NCBI GenBank assembly: GCA_002418895.1
Contig: DIFA01000022.1
Span: forward strand, 1 to 27,189
Direction of reading: 5' to 3'
Length of the DNA: 27,189 nucleotides
Source of the DNA: Dehalococcoidia bacterium UBA5760
GTDB lineage: Bacteria > Chloroflexota > Dehalococcoidia > Dehalococcoidales > UBA5760
Below, in pieces: positions 8,704 to 16,231 of the stretch (the first letter of the stretch is position 1; each line of letters opens with the position of its first letter). The position numbers were made by a program, and so were the translations under genes. Below the pieces are notes generated by a model that did not search any database, had not been told where the DNA came from, and was given only the letters and a program-made list of their open reading frames with translations.

Positions 8704-9456
8704 ATGTCAAAGCTGGTGCTGGTTAGACATGGTGAGAGTATCTGCAACAAGGAAAACCGGTTCGGGGGCTGGATAGACACAGATTTATCAGAAAAAGGGG
8801 TGGAAGAGGCAAAAGAAGCGGCCAAACGCCTGAAGGAAGCAGAGTACTCTTTCGATGTTGCCTTTACTTCTGTGTTGAAAAGGGCGATACGTACACTCTG
8901 GATTATCCTTGATGAAATGGATCTGATGTGGATACCGGTCTATCGCTCCTGGAGATTGAATGAGAGGTTCTATGGAGCATTGCAGGGGCTGAACAAGTCT
9001 CAGACGGCGGCCAAATACGGAGAAGAACAGGTCTTAATCTGGCGAAGAAGTTTCGCCGTCCGCCCGCCCAGCCTGGAAAAGACGGGCAAATGGTATCCGG
9101 GCAATAGTGAAAAATACAAAGATCTCAACGAGGATGAACTACCCTTCGCAGAAAGCCTCAAAGATACCACGGACAGGGTTTTGCCTTACTGGCACGAAAC
9201 GATAGCGCCAAGTATCACTAGTTGCAAGAGAGTGCTCGTTTCGGCACACGGCAATAGCCTGCGTGCTTTAGTGAAATACCTGGATAATATCAGCGACGAA
9301 GAGGTTATGAAATTGAATATCCCCACCGGTATTCCCCTTGTCTATGAACTGGACGGCTCCTTGAATCCGGTAAGCAGTAATTACTTGGCCGACCCCGAAA
9401 AGGTGAGACAGGCCTTGGAAGCAGTAGCAAAGCAAGGGAAGGCAGCCGTTCATTGA
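8704..9456 (+). CDS. gpmA: 2,3-bisphosphoglycerate-dependent phosphoglycerate mutase
   Basis: Interconverts 3- and 2-phosphoglycerate in glycolysis (EC 5.4.2.11). The histidine-phosphatase fold is clear: LVRHGES with the phospho-His at residue 9, LNERFYGALQGLNK with the acid Glu near 87, and SAHGNSLRAL with the second His at 182. The length of 250 residues is usual for dPGM. An SD-like GAAAGGGGG precedes the ATG. It lies between the dehydrogenase remnant and the enolase-PGK wreck, so it is the only intact lower-glycolysis enzyme between glk and pfkA. One small oddity is TLWIILDEMDLMWIPV, where the family usually has a TLW-L-LD--D--W-PV pattern; this looks fully compatible with function. Confidence 0.93.
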   Translation: MSKLVLVRHGESICNKENRFGGWIDTDLSEKGVEEAKEAAKRLKEAEYSFDVAFTSVLKRAIRTLWIILDEMDLMWIPVYRSWRLNERFYGALQGLNKSQTAAKYGEEQVLIWRRSFAVRPPSLEKTGKWYPGNSEKYKDLNEDELPFAESLKDTTDRVLPYWHETIAPSITSCKRVLVSAHGNSLRALVKYLDNISDEEVMKLNIPTGIPLVYELDGSLNPVSSNYLADPEKVRQALEAVAKQGKAAVH

Positions 9457-9480
9457 AGCTAAATACTGGAGGTAATGGCT

Positions 9481-9941
9481 ATGACAGAAATCAACAGCGT
9501 TAGGGAAAGAGAGATTCTAGGCTCGAGAGGAAATCCGACACTCAAAGTCACGGTGTTTTTGGAGGGTGGAGTAGTCGGGCAGGCTTCTGTTCCTTCCTGG
9601 GCCAGCACCAATAACCACGAAGCACTAGAAATGCGTGATGGCGATAAGAGTAGATATGGGGGAAAGGCCGTAATCATTTGCTCGCACCTCGGCCGACCTG
9701 ATGGCCAAGTCGGGGAGGAACTGCGTCTGGCGCCAATTGGCAGACGATTGTCTGAACTGTTAAGGAAGCCAGTAAAAGCGGCTCGACCGCTGAGGCCGTG
9801 GTAGAAATGGGACTGTCCGACATAATGTCTCACGTATCCACGGGTGGGGCTGCATCTCTGGAATTCCTGGAAAGAAAAACGCTACCCGGCGTAGCAGTCC
9901 TCCAATGGGCGACCGTTGGAGCCGGCACCGCTGCAAGATAG
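9481..9941 (+). pseudogene. Enolase-phosphoglycerate kinase chimeric remnant
   Basis: Three pieces are joined. From the ATG at 9481 (GGAGG eight bases upstream) about 60 codons match the amino end of enolase (EINSVREREILGSRGNPT, EALEMRDGDKSRYGGK). Within GGKAV it passes in frame to the amino region of phosphoglycerate kinase (VIICSHLGRPDG, LAPIGRRLSELL). That frame ends at 9804. In another frame from about 9777 the PGK carboxyl end continues (STAEAVVEMGL, SHVSTGGAASLEFLE) to the TAG at 9939. The catalytic bodies of both enzymes are absent, and invariant enolase residues are changed (DSRGNP is GSRGNP; the SGASTG loop is SWASTN). This is a non-functional product of successive deletions; functional eno and pgk must lie elsewhere if glycolysis runs. 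Confidence 0.85.
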
Positions 9942-9950
9942 GAGGATAGT

Positions 9951-10919
9951 ATGAAAAGAATAGGGATACTCACCAGCGGGGGAGATGCGCCGGGAATGAA
10001 CGCCTGTATACGTGCCTCAGTACGAACTGCTCTTGCCAAGGGTCTTGAAATCTTCGGCATAAAATGGGGTTATGAAGGGATGATAAGTGGCGATATTATG
10101 CCTCTGGACAGGAGAGCCGTAGCCAATATTATCCACCAGGGAGGCACCATGCTGGGCACGGCGCGCTCTGAAGAGTTCAGGACAAAGGAGGGACGGGCAA
10201 AGGCTGCCCAGGTCCTGATACAAAACGGGATCGAAGGACTTATCCTCATCGGGGGCGACGGCACTTTCCGGGGCGGTACATTGTTCTCTAAAGAAAGCGC
10301 CGTCAGCGTGATAGGCGTTCCCGGTACGATTGACAATGACTGCTATGGCACGGATTACACCATAGGTTTTGATACTGCGGTAAATACCGCCTTGGAAGCG
10401 ATAGACCGTATACGCGATACGGCGGCCTCACACAACCGACTCTTCTTTGTGGAGGTTATGGGAAGGCATACGGGGTTTATCGCACTGGAAAGCGGTATAG
10501 GAGGAGGGGCTGAAGAATTTATTATTCCCGAGGTCCCCATGGACACAGATAAATTGTGCCAGCACCTGCAGCAATATTTTAAACGCGGCAAAAGGAGCGC
10601 CATCGTGGTCGTGGCGGAAGCAGACCATCCAGGAGAGACATTCAGCATCTCTGCCGAGGTCAAGGAGAAAACCGGGTTTGACTCCCGTGTGTGTATCCTT
10701 GGTCATATCCAGCGTGGCGGAGCGCCAACGGCCAGGGACCGTGTTCTCGCCAGCAGATTGGGAATCGCAGCCGTTCAAGCACTTGTGGATGGAAAGGGAG
10801 GCCAGATGGTGGGAGAGATAGACAAGGATATAGCCTACACGCCAGTAAGGGACACTTGGGAAAAGAAGAAACGACTACACCCTGGATTGATTGAGTTGAT
10901 CAGCATCCTTTCTGACTAG
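9951..10919 (+). CDS. pfkA: ATP-dependent 6-phosphofructokinase
   Basis: Phosphorylates fructose 6-phosphate to fructose 1,6-bisphosphate. The protein opens with RIGILTSGGDAPGMNACIR. The GGDGT motif places Gly at residue 104, the residue typical of ATP rather than pyrophosphate use, and PGTIDND (catalytic Asp at 128) has Gly where PPi enzymes have Lys. The substrate motifs MGRHTGFIA and LGHIQRGG are intact. The length of 322 residues fits the short bacterial PfkA. GGAGG lies six bases before the ATG. It sits directly after the PGK remnant and before the aldolase, so the committed upper-glycolysis step is encoded here. Confidence 0.95.
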   Translation: MKRIGILTSGGDAPGMNACIRASVRTALAKGLEIFGIKWGYEGMISGDIMPLDRRAVANIIHQGGTMLGTARSEEFRTKEGRAKAAQVLIQNGIEGLILIGGDGTFRGGTLFSKESAVSVIGVPGTIDNDCYGTDYTIGFDTAVNTALEAIDRIRDTAASHNRLFFVEVMGRHTGFIALESGIGGGAEEFIIPEVPMDTDKLCQHLQQYFKRGKRSAIVVVAEADHPGETFSISAEVKEKTGFDSRVCILGHIQRGGAPTARDRVLASRLGIAAVQALVDGKGGQMVGEIDKDIAYTPVRDTWEKKKRLHPGLIELISILSD

Positions 10920-10947
10920 GATTAGTAAGGGTGATTAGGAGGTTGAT

Positions 10948-11940
10948 ATGAAGATATCAATAGGTAAACTAAGAGGGCTTCAGGAAATAGCCGACGAGGG
11001 TGGATTTTTGACGATGTGCGCTATTGACCACCGTGGTGCGTTACAGCGGGCTTTGAACGAGGAAAATCCTGCATCCGTCACTTATCAAGATATGGTAGAT
11101 TTTAAACTCGATCTATGTCAGGCGGTAAGGAGTTCGGTAGGCGCTGTACTCCTTGATCCCCGCTATGGCGCGGCACAGGCAATCACCGGGGCCGTGTTGC
11201 CTGGTCACGTCGGCCTTATGGTAAGTTTGGAGAAGACCGGCTACTCCGGCGAAAGCGCCGCCAGGCTGTCCGAGGTTCTCCCTGACTGGAGTGTCAGGAA
11301 GGCAAAAAGGATGGGCGCATCGGCAGTCAAGTTACTGATATATTTCCGGCCTGACCTTAAGGATGTTGCTGAGAAGCAACTGGACTTGGTGGCTAAACTG
11401 GCTGACGATTGTCTTGAAGAAGACGTACCGCTTCTAGTCGAGCCAGTGTCGTATCCGGTTAAAGCAGATAACAACCAGTTTGCCGCCAAGAAACCCGAAC
11501 TGGTTGTTGAAACAGCGCGGCAGGTCACAGAGCTGCCCATAGACATACTAAAAGCGGAATTTCCGGCAGATATCAGCTATGAGAAAGATGAAGACAAGCT
11601 TCTAGACTATTGCCAGGAACTAGATCGAGCTTCGAAATTGCCATGGGTGCTTCTCAGTGCCGGCGTGGGCTTCGACCTGTTCAAGAAGCAAGTCGAAATA
11701 GCATCCAGAGCTGGTGCCTCTGGTTTCCTGGCGGGACGGGCCCTGTGGCAGGAAGGGGTCAAGATTAAGTCGAGGGAAGAGAGGATGGACTTCTTCAAGA
11801 CGACCTCTAAAAGCAGGCTGGACAAGCTAGCGGGGCTAGTGCGTGAGTACGGGAAACCCTGGTATTCAAGGTACGGCAGTACTAAAGGGGAGTTTGACTC
11901 CGTCGCCGAGAACTGGTGTGCGGATTACCCGGAGCGCTAA
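10948..11940 (+). CDS. lacD: LacD-type tagatose/fructose-1,6-bisphosphate aldolase
   Basis: Class I aldolase of the LacD family, 330 residues. Family features include the opening GFLTMCAIDHRGAL, the VKLLIYFRPD strand, EPVSYP and DILKAEFPAD, whose Lys (about 202) is the likely Schiff-base residue, followed by WVLLSAGVGFDLF and SGFLAGRALW. LacD enzymes cleave tagatose 1,6-bisphosphate and also accept fructose 1,6-bisphosphate. There are no other tagatose-pathway genes nearby, and the gene lies between pfkA and pyk, so the likely role is the glycolytic aldolase. AGGAGGT precedes the ATG. Family is sure; preferred substrate is inferred from context. Confidence 0.88.
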   Translation: MKISIGKLRGLQEIADEGGFLTMCAIDHRGALQRALNEENPASVTYQDMVDFKLDLCQAVRSSVGAVLLDPRYGAAQAITGAVLPGHVGLMVSLEKTGYSGESAARLSEVLPDWSVRKAKRMGASAVKLLIYFRPDLKDVAEKQLDLVAKLADDCLEEDVPLLVEPVSYPVKADNNQFAAKKPELVVETARQVTELPIDILKAEFPADISYEKDEDKLLDYCQELDRASKLPWVLLSAGVGFDLFKKQVEIASRAGASGFLAGRALWQEGVKIKSREERMDFFKTTSKSRLDKLAGLVREYGKPWYSRYGSTKGEFDSVAENWCADYPER

Positions 11941-11952
11941 GGAGATTAAATC

Positions 11953-13464
11953 ATGATACAGAGAAACCTTCTCCGAAAAAGAACCAAGATAGTCTGTACA
12001 CTCGGGCCGGCTACGGATTCAGCATCACTAATTGATCGTCTCGTCCGGAGCGGGATGAACGTAGCTCGCCTTAATCTTTCCCACGGTACGCATGATAGCC
12101 ATGCCAAGACCATCAAGACGGTTAGAAGAATCAGTGATCGGTTGGGGGTCGAGGTGGCTATTATAATGGATTTACCCGGCCCAAAGTACCGTACCGGCAA
12201 GCTCAAAGGGGGCAGAGCCACGCTGAAGAAAGGTGCAAATGTCACAATTACAATAAGCGATGTAGAAGGGGACGAAACGCTTCTGCCGGTGAACCTGCCC
12301 AACCTACCTCAGGACGTGAAGCTGGGGGATACGGTGTTGCTGGATGACGGGGCGATGCAACTGAAGGTCCGGGAGAAAACGAGTACCGAGGTGAGGTGCA
12401 GGGTAGTTGTGGGTGGTATTCTTACAGAGAGGCGCGGTCTTGTGGTTCCGGGTATGCCAACATCGGTGCCTTTCGTCACCGATGCCCTGAAGGAGCACCT
12501 CCTATTCGCGGTACAGCAGAAGCCGGACTACCTGGCGATTTCATTCGTCAGCAGTGTTGGAGATGTATCAGATGTTCAGAGCTTGCTGCGTGATCAGAAC
12601 TCGGAAACCCCGATTATCTCCAAGATTGAGCGAGGCCAGGCTGTCCGCGATTTTGATGACATTCTCTTGGTGAGCGACGGCATCATGGTGGCTCGTGGGG
12701 ACCTCGGTGTGGATATTCCTCTGGAGAAAGTACCCTTGGTGCAAAAAGATATTATCAGCAAATGCAACCGGGTCGGTAAACCGGTGATTACCGCCACCCA
12801 GATGCTGGAATCCATGGTTACTTCGGCCCGTCCCACACGGGCCGAAGTAACCGATATCGCCAACGCCATATTTGACGGCACTGATGCCATTATGCTTTCC
12901 GCAGAAACCTCTATCGGTAAATACCCGCTGGCTTCGGTGAGAATGATGGCCAGAATAGCTATGGAAACGGAGAAAAAACTCCCTTACGATTTAATGCTGG
13001 CGGAACGGTGCTCGTGGCTGGAACGGGAAACGGCTGAGCTTATCAGCTACAACGCCTGTTATACAGCTGCAGCTCTGGGCGCCAAAACCATTGTTGCTTA
13101 TACACAGTCTGGCAGCACAGCAAGACGTGTTTCCAAGTACCGTCCGAAGGTGCCCATTATCGGCATTACATCTCACCAGACTGTTTGCGGCAGACTGCTG
13201 CTGTACTGGGGCGTTTATCCCGTTCACATAGCAAAAACCCCCTCATCTATCGATCGTATGTTCTCCAGCGCCTTAGAACAAGCACGTAATCTGGTAATGA
13301 TGAAGCCCGATGATCAGGTTGTTATTACGGGTGGCATACCGCTGGGAACGGCAGGAGCCACAAACCTGCTGAAGGTAGAAAAAATCCAAGCATGGAAGAG
13401 GTCTGTGGGGTCGGATGTCAATAGTGGACACGAAACCTTTCATGATACTACCAGTCCGGCGTAG
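11953..13464 (+). CDS. pyk: Pyruvate kinase with IS-derived C-terminal tail
   Basis: Makes pyruvate and ATP from phosphoenolpyruvate. Motifs are complete: RTKIVCTLGPA, MNVARLNLSHG, IISKIERG with the catalytic Lys, DGIMVARGDLGV, KPVITATQMLESM and the GTDAIMLSAETSIGKYP region. The alpha/beta C-domain ends in the usual VVITGGIP...TNLLKVEKI, with no PEP-utiliser extension. About a dozen further residues lead to roughly 13416, after which the last 15 or so codons up to the TAG at 13462 lie in the right end of an IS3-family remnant. The enzyme should still be active. AAGGAGA precedes the ATG by seven bases. It ends the intact run of the glycolytic cluster; a second pyk tail lies beyond the IS. Confidence 0.95.
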   Translation: MIQRNLLRKRTKIVCTLGPATDSASLIDRLVRSGMNVARLNLSHGTHDSHAKTIKTVRRISDRLGVEVAIIMDLPGPKYRTGKLKGGRATLKKGANVTITISDVEGDETLLPVNLPNLPQDVKLGDTVLLDDGAMQLKVREKTSTEVRCRVVVGGILTERRGLVVPGMPTSVPFVTDALKEHLLFAVQQKPDYLAISFVSSVGDVSDVQSLLRDQNSETPIISKIERGQAVRDFDDILLVSDGIMVARGDLGVDIPLEKVPLVQKDIISKCNRVGKPVITATQMLESMVTSARPTRAEVTDIANAIFDGTDAIMLSAETSIGKYPLASVRMMARIAMETEKKLPYDLMLAERCSWLERETAELISYNACYTAAALGAKTIVAYTQSGSTARRVSKYRPKVPIIGITSHQTVCGRLLLYWGVYPVHIAKTPSSIDRMFSSALEQARNLVMMKPDDQVVITGGIPLGTAGATNLLKVEKIQAWKRSVGSDVNSGHETFHDTTSPA

Positions 13465-13930
13465 TATTTCCGTGCATAAGCTACCGGCGACAGGTAGCCA
13501 AGCTTAGCCTTCCGCCGCTGCCGATTATAAAATATCTCGATGTATTCTGTAATATCTTCAATTGCTTCCTGCCTGGTTCGATAATGGCGATGATTAATCA
13601 GTTCCTGCTTTATGATTCCCCAGAAGCTCTCCATCGGCGCATTATCAAAGCAGTTCTCGCTTCCGCTCATTGACACCTATAGTCCAAACTGCCTTAACAG
13701 ACCTTGATACTCATGGCTGCAGTATTGACTGCCACGGTCGGAGTGGTGCAGTAGCCCCCTTCTCCGGCTTCCTGGTGGTTACCGCTTGTAGCAGAGACTG
13801 GTTGATCAGGTTTCGGGTCAACCTCTCTCCCATGGCATGGCCCAGAGCCTCACTGGTAAAGAGGTCCTTGTGAACTGCCATGTACAGCCACCTTTCATCG
13901 TTAGCCACCACAATAACCCAAAAGGTTCAG
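13416..13930 (-). mobile_element. Decayed IS3-family insertion sequence, truncated
   Basis: A minus-strand IS3-family remnant lies between two pyruvate kinase sequences. Its right end appears to be near 13416: read on the minus strand it finishes TCGTGTCCACTATTGACA, like IS3-family terminal repeats. The left terminal repeat, orfA and the first part of orfB are missing, and the remnant fades out near 13930, just before the second pyk tail. No target-site duplication can be identified because one end is gone. Confidence 0.75.
13440..13911 (-). pseudogene. IS3-family transposase (OrfB) fragment
   Basis: The C-terminal part of a DDE integrase-type transposase in broken frames. The upstream portion reads WLYMAVHKDLF and GHAMGERLTRNL. 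A one-base excess in a run of five C (13755-13759, plus strand) shifts the frame before HHSDRGSQYCSHEYQGLL. An in-frame TAG (plus 13677-13679) stands where relatives usually have Gln. The final portion reads GSENCFDNAPMESFW, with the catalytic Glu, and EYIEIFYNRQRRKAKLGYLSP. The part carrying the first catalytic Asp is missing. It is not functional. Confidence 0.85.
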
Positions 13931-13985
13931 ATTCATACTCTCTGGGCAGTTGAGTTATCCACGAAACTCATGTATTCTATGAAGA

Positions 13986-14189
13986 ATGAGCAGATTGTTA
14001 TTCCATAGGGGCATTTATCCTTTTGAGGTCAGAGGGACATTATCCTTGCATGAGGTTTTTGCCATCGGTGCCGGACTGGCCAGAGAGTTGGGGTTGGCAA
14101 AGGCCGGTGATCTTGTGGTTATTACGGGAGGTGTACCCATCGGCGTTGCAGGTTCTACCAATCTACTTAAGGTAGAAAAGATAGGCTAG
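13986..14189 (+). pseudogene. C-terminal remnant of a second pyruvate kinase
   Basis: About 67 codons match only the end of the pyruvate kinase C-domain: RLLFHRGIYPFEVRGT, GAGLARELGLAKAGDLVVIT and GGVPIGVAGSTNLLKVEKIG. The intact pyk upstream has the equivalent GRLLLYWGVYPVHI and GGIPLGTAGATNLLKVEKI, so this is a diverged paralogue, not a copy. There is no active site and no obvious ribosome binding site for the ATG at 13986. It begins directly beyond the truncated left side of the IS3 remnant, so a deletion that removed part of the IS and most of this second gene is likely. Confidence 0.85.
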
Positions 14190-14306
14190 CGATACCGAAA
14201 ACGAGGATTGAATGAGGAGCAGCCGGGGATACAATTTGAACGAAAATCGCGTTCGCAAAGTGATTGGGCACTTGGGTAGATTCAATAGATAATGTCAGGG
14301 GGAAAA

Positions 14307-16028
14307 ATGAGCACCAGTGATTGTGTCGAAAACTTGAAACACGAGGTGCAACCCATAGTTGCCTACTTTTCCATGGAAGTCGGCCTCGATTCTTCCCTAC
14401 CCACCTACAGCGGTGGCTTAGGCGTACTAGCCGGTGATACCCTACGTGCTGCTGCCGATATGGGTATTCCTGTTATCGGTGTGACTCTGCTGTACCGGCG
14501 TGGATATTTCCGTCAGAATCTTGACGCCTTGGGAAACCAGGTAGAGCATAGTGCTGACTGGGATCCAGAGAAGCTACTGGAACCGATGGAATCACGGGCA
14601 GCGGTAACTATTGAAGGACGCAAGGTAGAAATACGGGCTTGGCGTTATACCGTACGGGGTATTAATGACCATGTCGTACCCGTATATTTCCTAGATACGT
14701 ATCTTCCCGACAATAGCGACTGGGACAGGGCACTAACCGACCACTTATATGGTGGGGATGACCATTACCGTCTGTGCCAAGAGGTAGTCCTCGGCCTGGG
14801 TGGCATAGCCATGCTGCGTGCTATTGGCTACAAGCAGATGCAGTCCTACCACATGAACGAGGGACACTCCGCCTTGCTGACTCTTGCACTCCTAGAGGAA
14901 TATTGTCAGAAGAAGGGCTTGTCTGCCCCTACCGAAGTAGAGAAGGAAGCAGTAAGCCAGCAGTGTGTCTTTACAACACACACACCGGTGCCGGCGGGCC
15001 ATGACAAGTTCCCGCTGAGTCTGGTAAAGCAGGTGCTGGGTGAGGAACGAGCCAATACTCTGACCGCTGCAGGCTGCTGTGTGGACGGGATGCTGAACAT
15101 GACCCATCTTGCTTTGTCCTTGTCGCGCTACATTAACGGGGTAGCCATGCGCCACGGACAGATATCTCGCGATATGTTTCCCAGCTATCCCATCAACTCC
15201 ATTACTAATGGCGTGCACGCTGGTACCTGGATAGCCACACCTTTCCAGCGTCTCTACGACAAGTATATCCCCGAATGGCGTAGCGATAATCTTTATCTAC
15301 GGTACGCGATAAGCATCCCGCTTGACGAAATCCGGCAGGCTCACGCTGAAGCAAAACGAGAGCTGTTAGCTGAAGTAAAGCGGCGTTCCGGTATAGAACT
15401 AGACCCGACCGTGATGACCCTTGGTTTTGCCCGCCGAGCGTCAACGTATAAGAGGGCGGATCTTTTGCTCTCTGACCTGGCTCGTCTTAAGAGAATAGTC
15501 CGCCAGGTAGGCCCCTTGCAGATTATCTACGCAGGAAAGTCTCATCCTCGTGATGAAGGCGGGAAAGCAGTCATCCGCCGCGTCTTTGAAGCTATCGCTG
15601 CCGTGAGAGATACCATACCTGTCATATATCTCGAAGACTACGACATGGTGTTGGGCCATTATCTATGCGCCGGTGTGGATTTGTGGGTAAATACCCCACA
15701 GAAGCCCCAGGAGGCTTCCGGAACTAGCGGAATGAAAGCCGCATTTAACGGAGTGCCCAGTCTGAGCGTACTGGACGGGTGGTGGATTGAAGGACATCTA
15801 GAAGGGGTGACCGGGTGGTCGGTTGGGGATAGCTGGCAAGCAGCCAGTAACACTGCCGAAGAAGCAGCCTCACTCTATGAGAAGCTGGAATACCTTATAC
15901 TACCCACGTTCTATAAGAGACCGGGCGCATTCGCCGAAATTATGCGCTCGGCTATCGCGATAAACGGCTCCTTTTTCAACGCACAGCGTATGGTTTCGCA
16001 GTACGCCAGAAACGCTTACAGACTGTGA
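14307..16028 (+). CDS. glgP: Alpha-glucan (glycogen) phosphorylase, short form
   Basis: GT35 phosphorylase that releases glucose 1-phosphate from alpha-1,4 glucans. Features are AYFSMEVGLDSSLPTYSGGL at the start, SYHMNEGHSALL, TTHTPVPAGHD, NSITNGVHAGTW, the phosphate-site region GFARRASTYKRADL, and EASGTSGMKAAFNGV, whose Lys (about 477) holds pyridoxal phosphate. At about 573 residues it is the compact bacterial/archaeal form without the extended N-terminus of animal or E. coli enzymes. An ATG at 14292 is in frame, but GGGGG directly before the ATG at 14307 favours the latter. It completes the glucan cycle begun by glgB and malQ. It is separated from pyk by the IS and pyk debris, so it may need its own promoter; none is obvious. 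Confidence 0.94.
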   Translation: MSTSDCVENLKHEVQPIVAYFSMEVGLDSSLPTYSGGLGVLAGDTLRAAADMGIPVIGVTLLYRRGYFRQNLDALGNQVEHSADWDPEKLLEPMESRAAVTIEGRKVEIRAWRYTVRGINDHVVPVYFLDTYLPDNSDWDRALTDHLYGGDDHYRLCQEVVLGLGGIAMLRAIGYKQMQSYHMNEGHSALLTLALLEEYCQKKGLSAPTEVEKEAVSQQCVFTTHTPVPAGHDKFPLSLVKQVLGEERANTLTAAGCCVDGMLNMTHLALSLSRYINGVAMRHGQISRDMFPSYPINSITNGVHAGTWIATPFQRLYDKYIPEWRSDNLYLRYAISIPLDEIRQAHAEAKRELLAEVKRRSGIELDPTVMTLGFARRASTYKRADLLLSDLARLKRIVRQVGPLQIIYAGKSHPRDEGGKAVIRRVFEAIAAVRDTIPVIYLEDYDMVLGHYLCAGVDLWVNTPQKPQEASGTSGMKAAFNGVPSLSVLDGWWIEGHLEGVTGWSVGDSWQAASNTAEEAASLYEKLEYLILPTFYKRPGAFAEIMRSAIAINGSFFNAQRMVSQYARNAYRL

Positions 16029-16055
16029 CATAGAGTTCTGTCAAGTGTTGAGGGC

Positions 16056-16185
16056 TACCAAGGTACGAATCACCATGGTCGGAGTAGTCGTAAGGACAGC
16101 TATGTCTGATAGAACGGATGCCCTTTACAATCTCTGGATAGCTTGATATAAATTAGTATAGTTAGCCGGTCTTCGCACCTTGGTA
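16056..16185. repeat. 14-bp imperfect inverted repeat flanking the ATPase promoter
   Basis: TACCAAGGTACGAA at 16056-16069 and TTCGCACCTTGGTA at 16172-16185 are inverted copies with one mismatch, bracketing a 102-base interior that contains the promoter at 16124-16152. They could be operator half-sites or the ends of a small non-autonomous element. No flanking target duplication is evident. Confidence 0.45.
16124..16152 (+). promoter_or_regulatory. Sigma-70-like promoter for the P-type ATPase
   Basis: TTTACA (16124-16129) and TATAAA (16147-16152) each match five of six consensus bases and are separated by exactly 17 bases. Transcription would start near 16159, leaving a leader of about 70 bases before the ATPase ATG at 16232. 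Confidence 0.6.
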
Positions 16186-16231
16186 ACAAGCCTTTCGCCC
16201 CGCTATCCAGAAATTCAGGTGAGTAATTAAG

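Noticed and set aside
14190..14291. Short frame of 26 codons before glgP
   Set aside because: No ribosome binding site of quality and no similarity seen; plain intergenic sequence.
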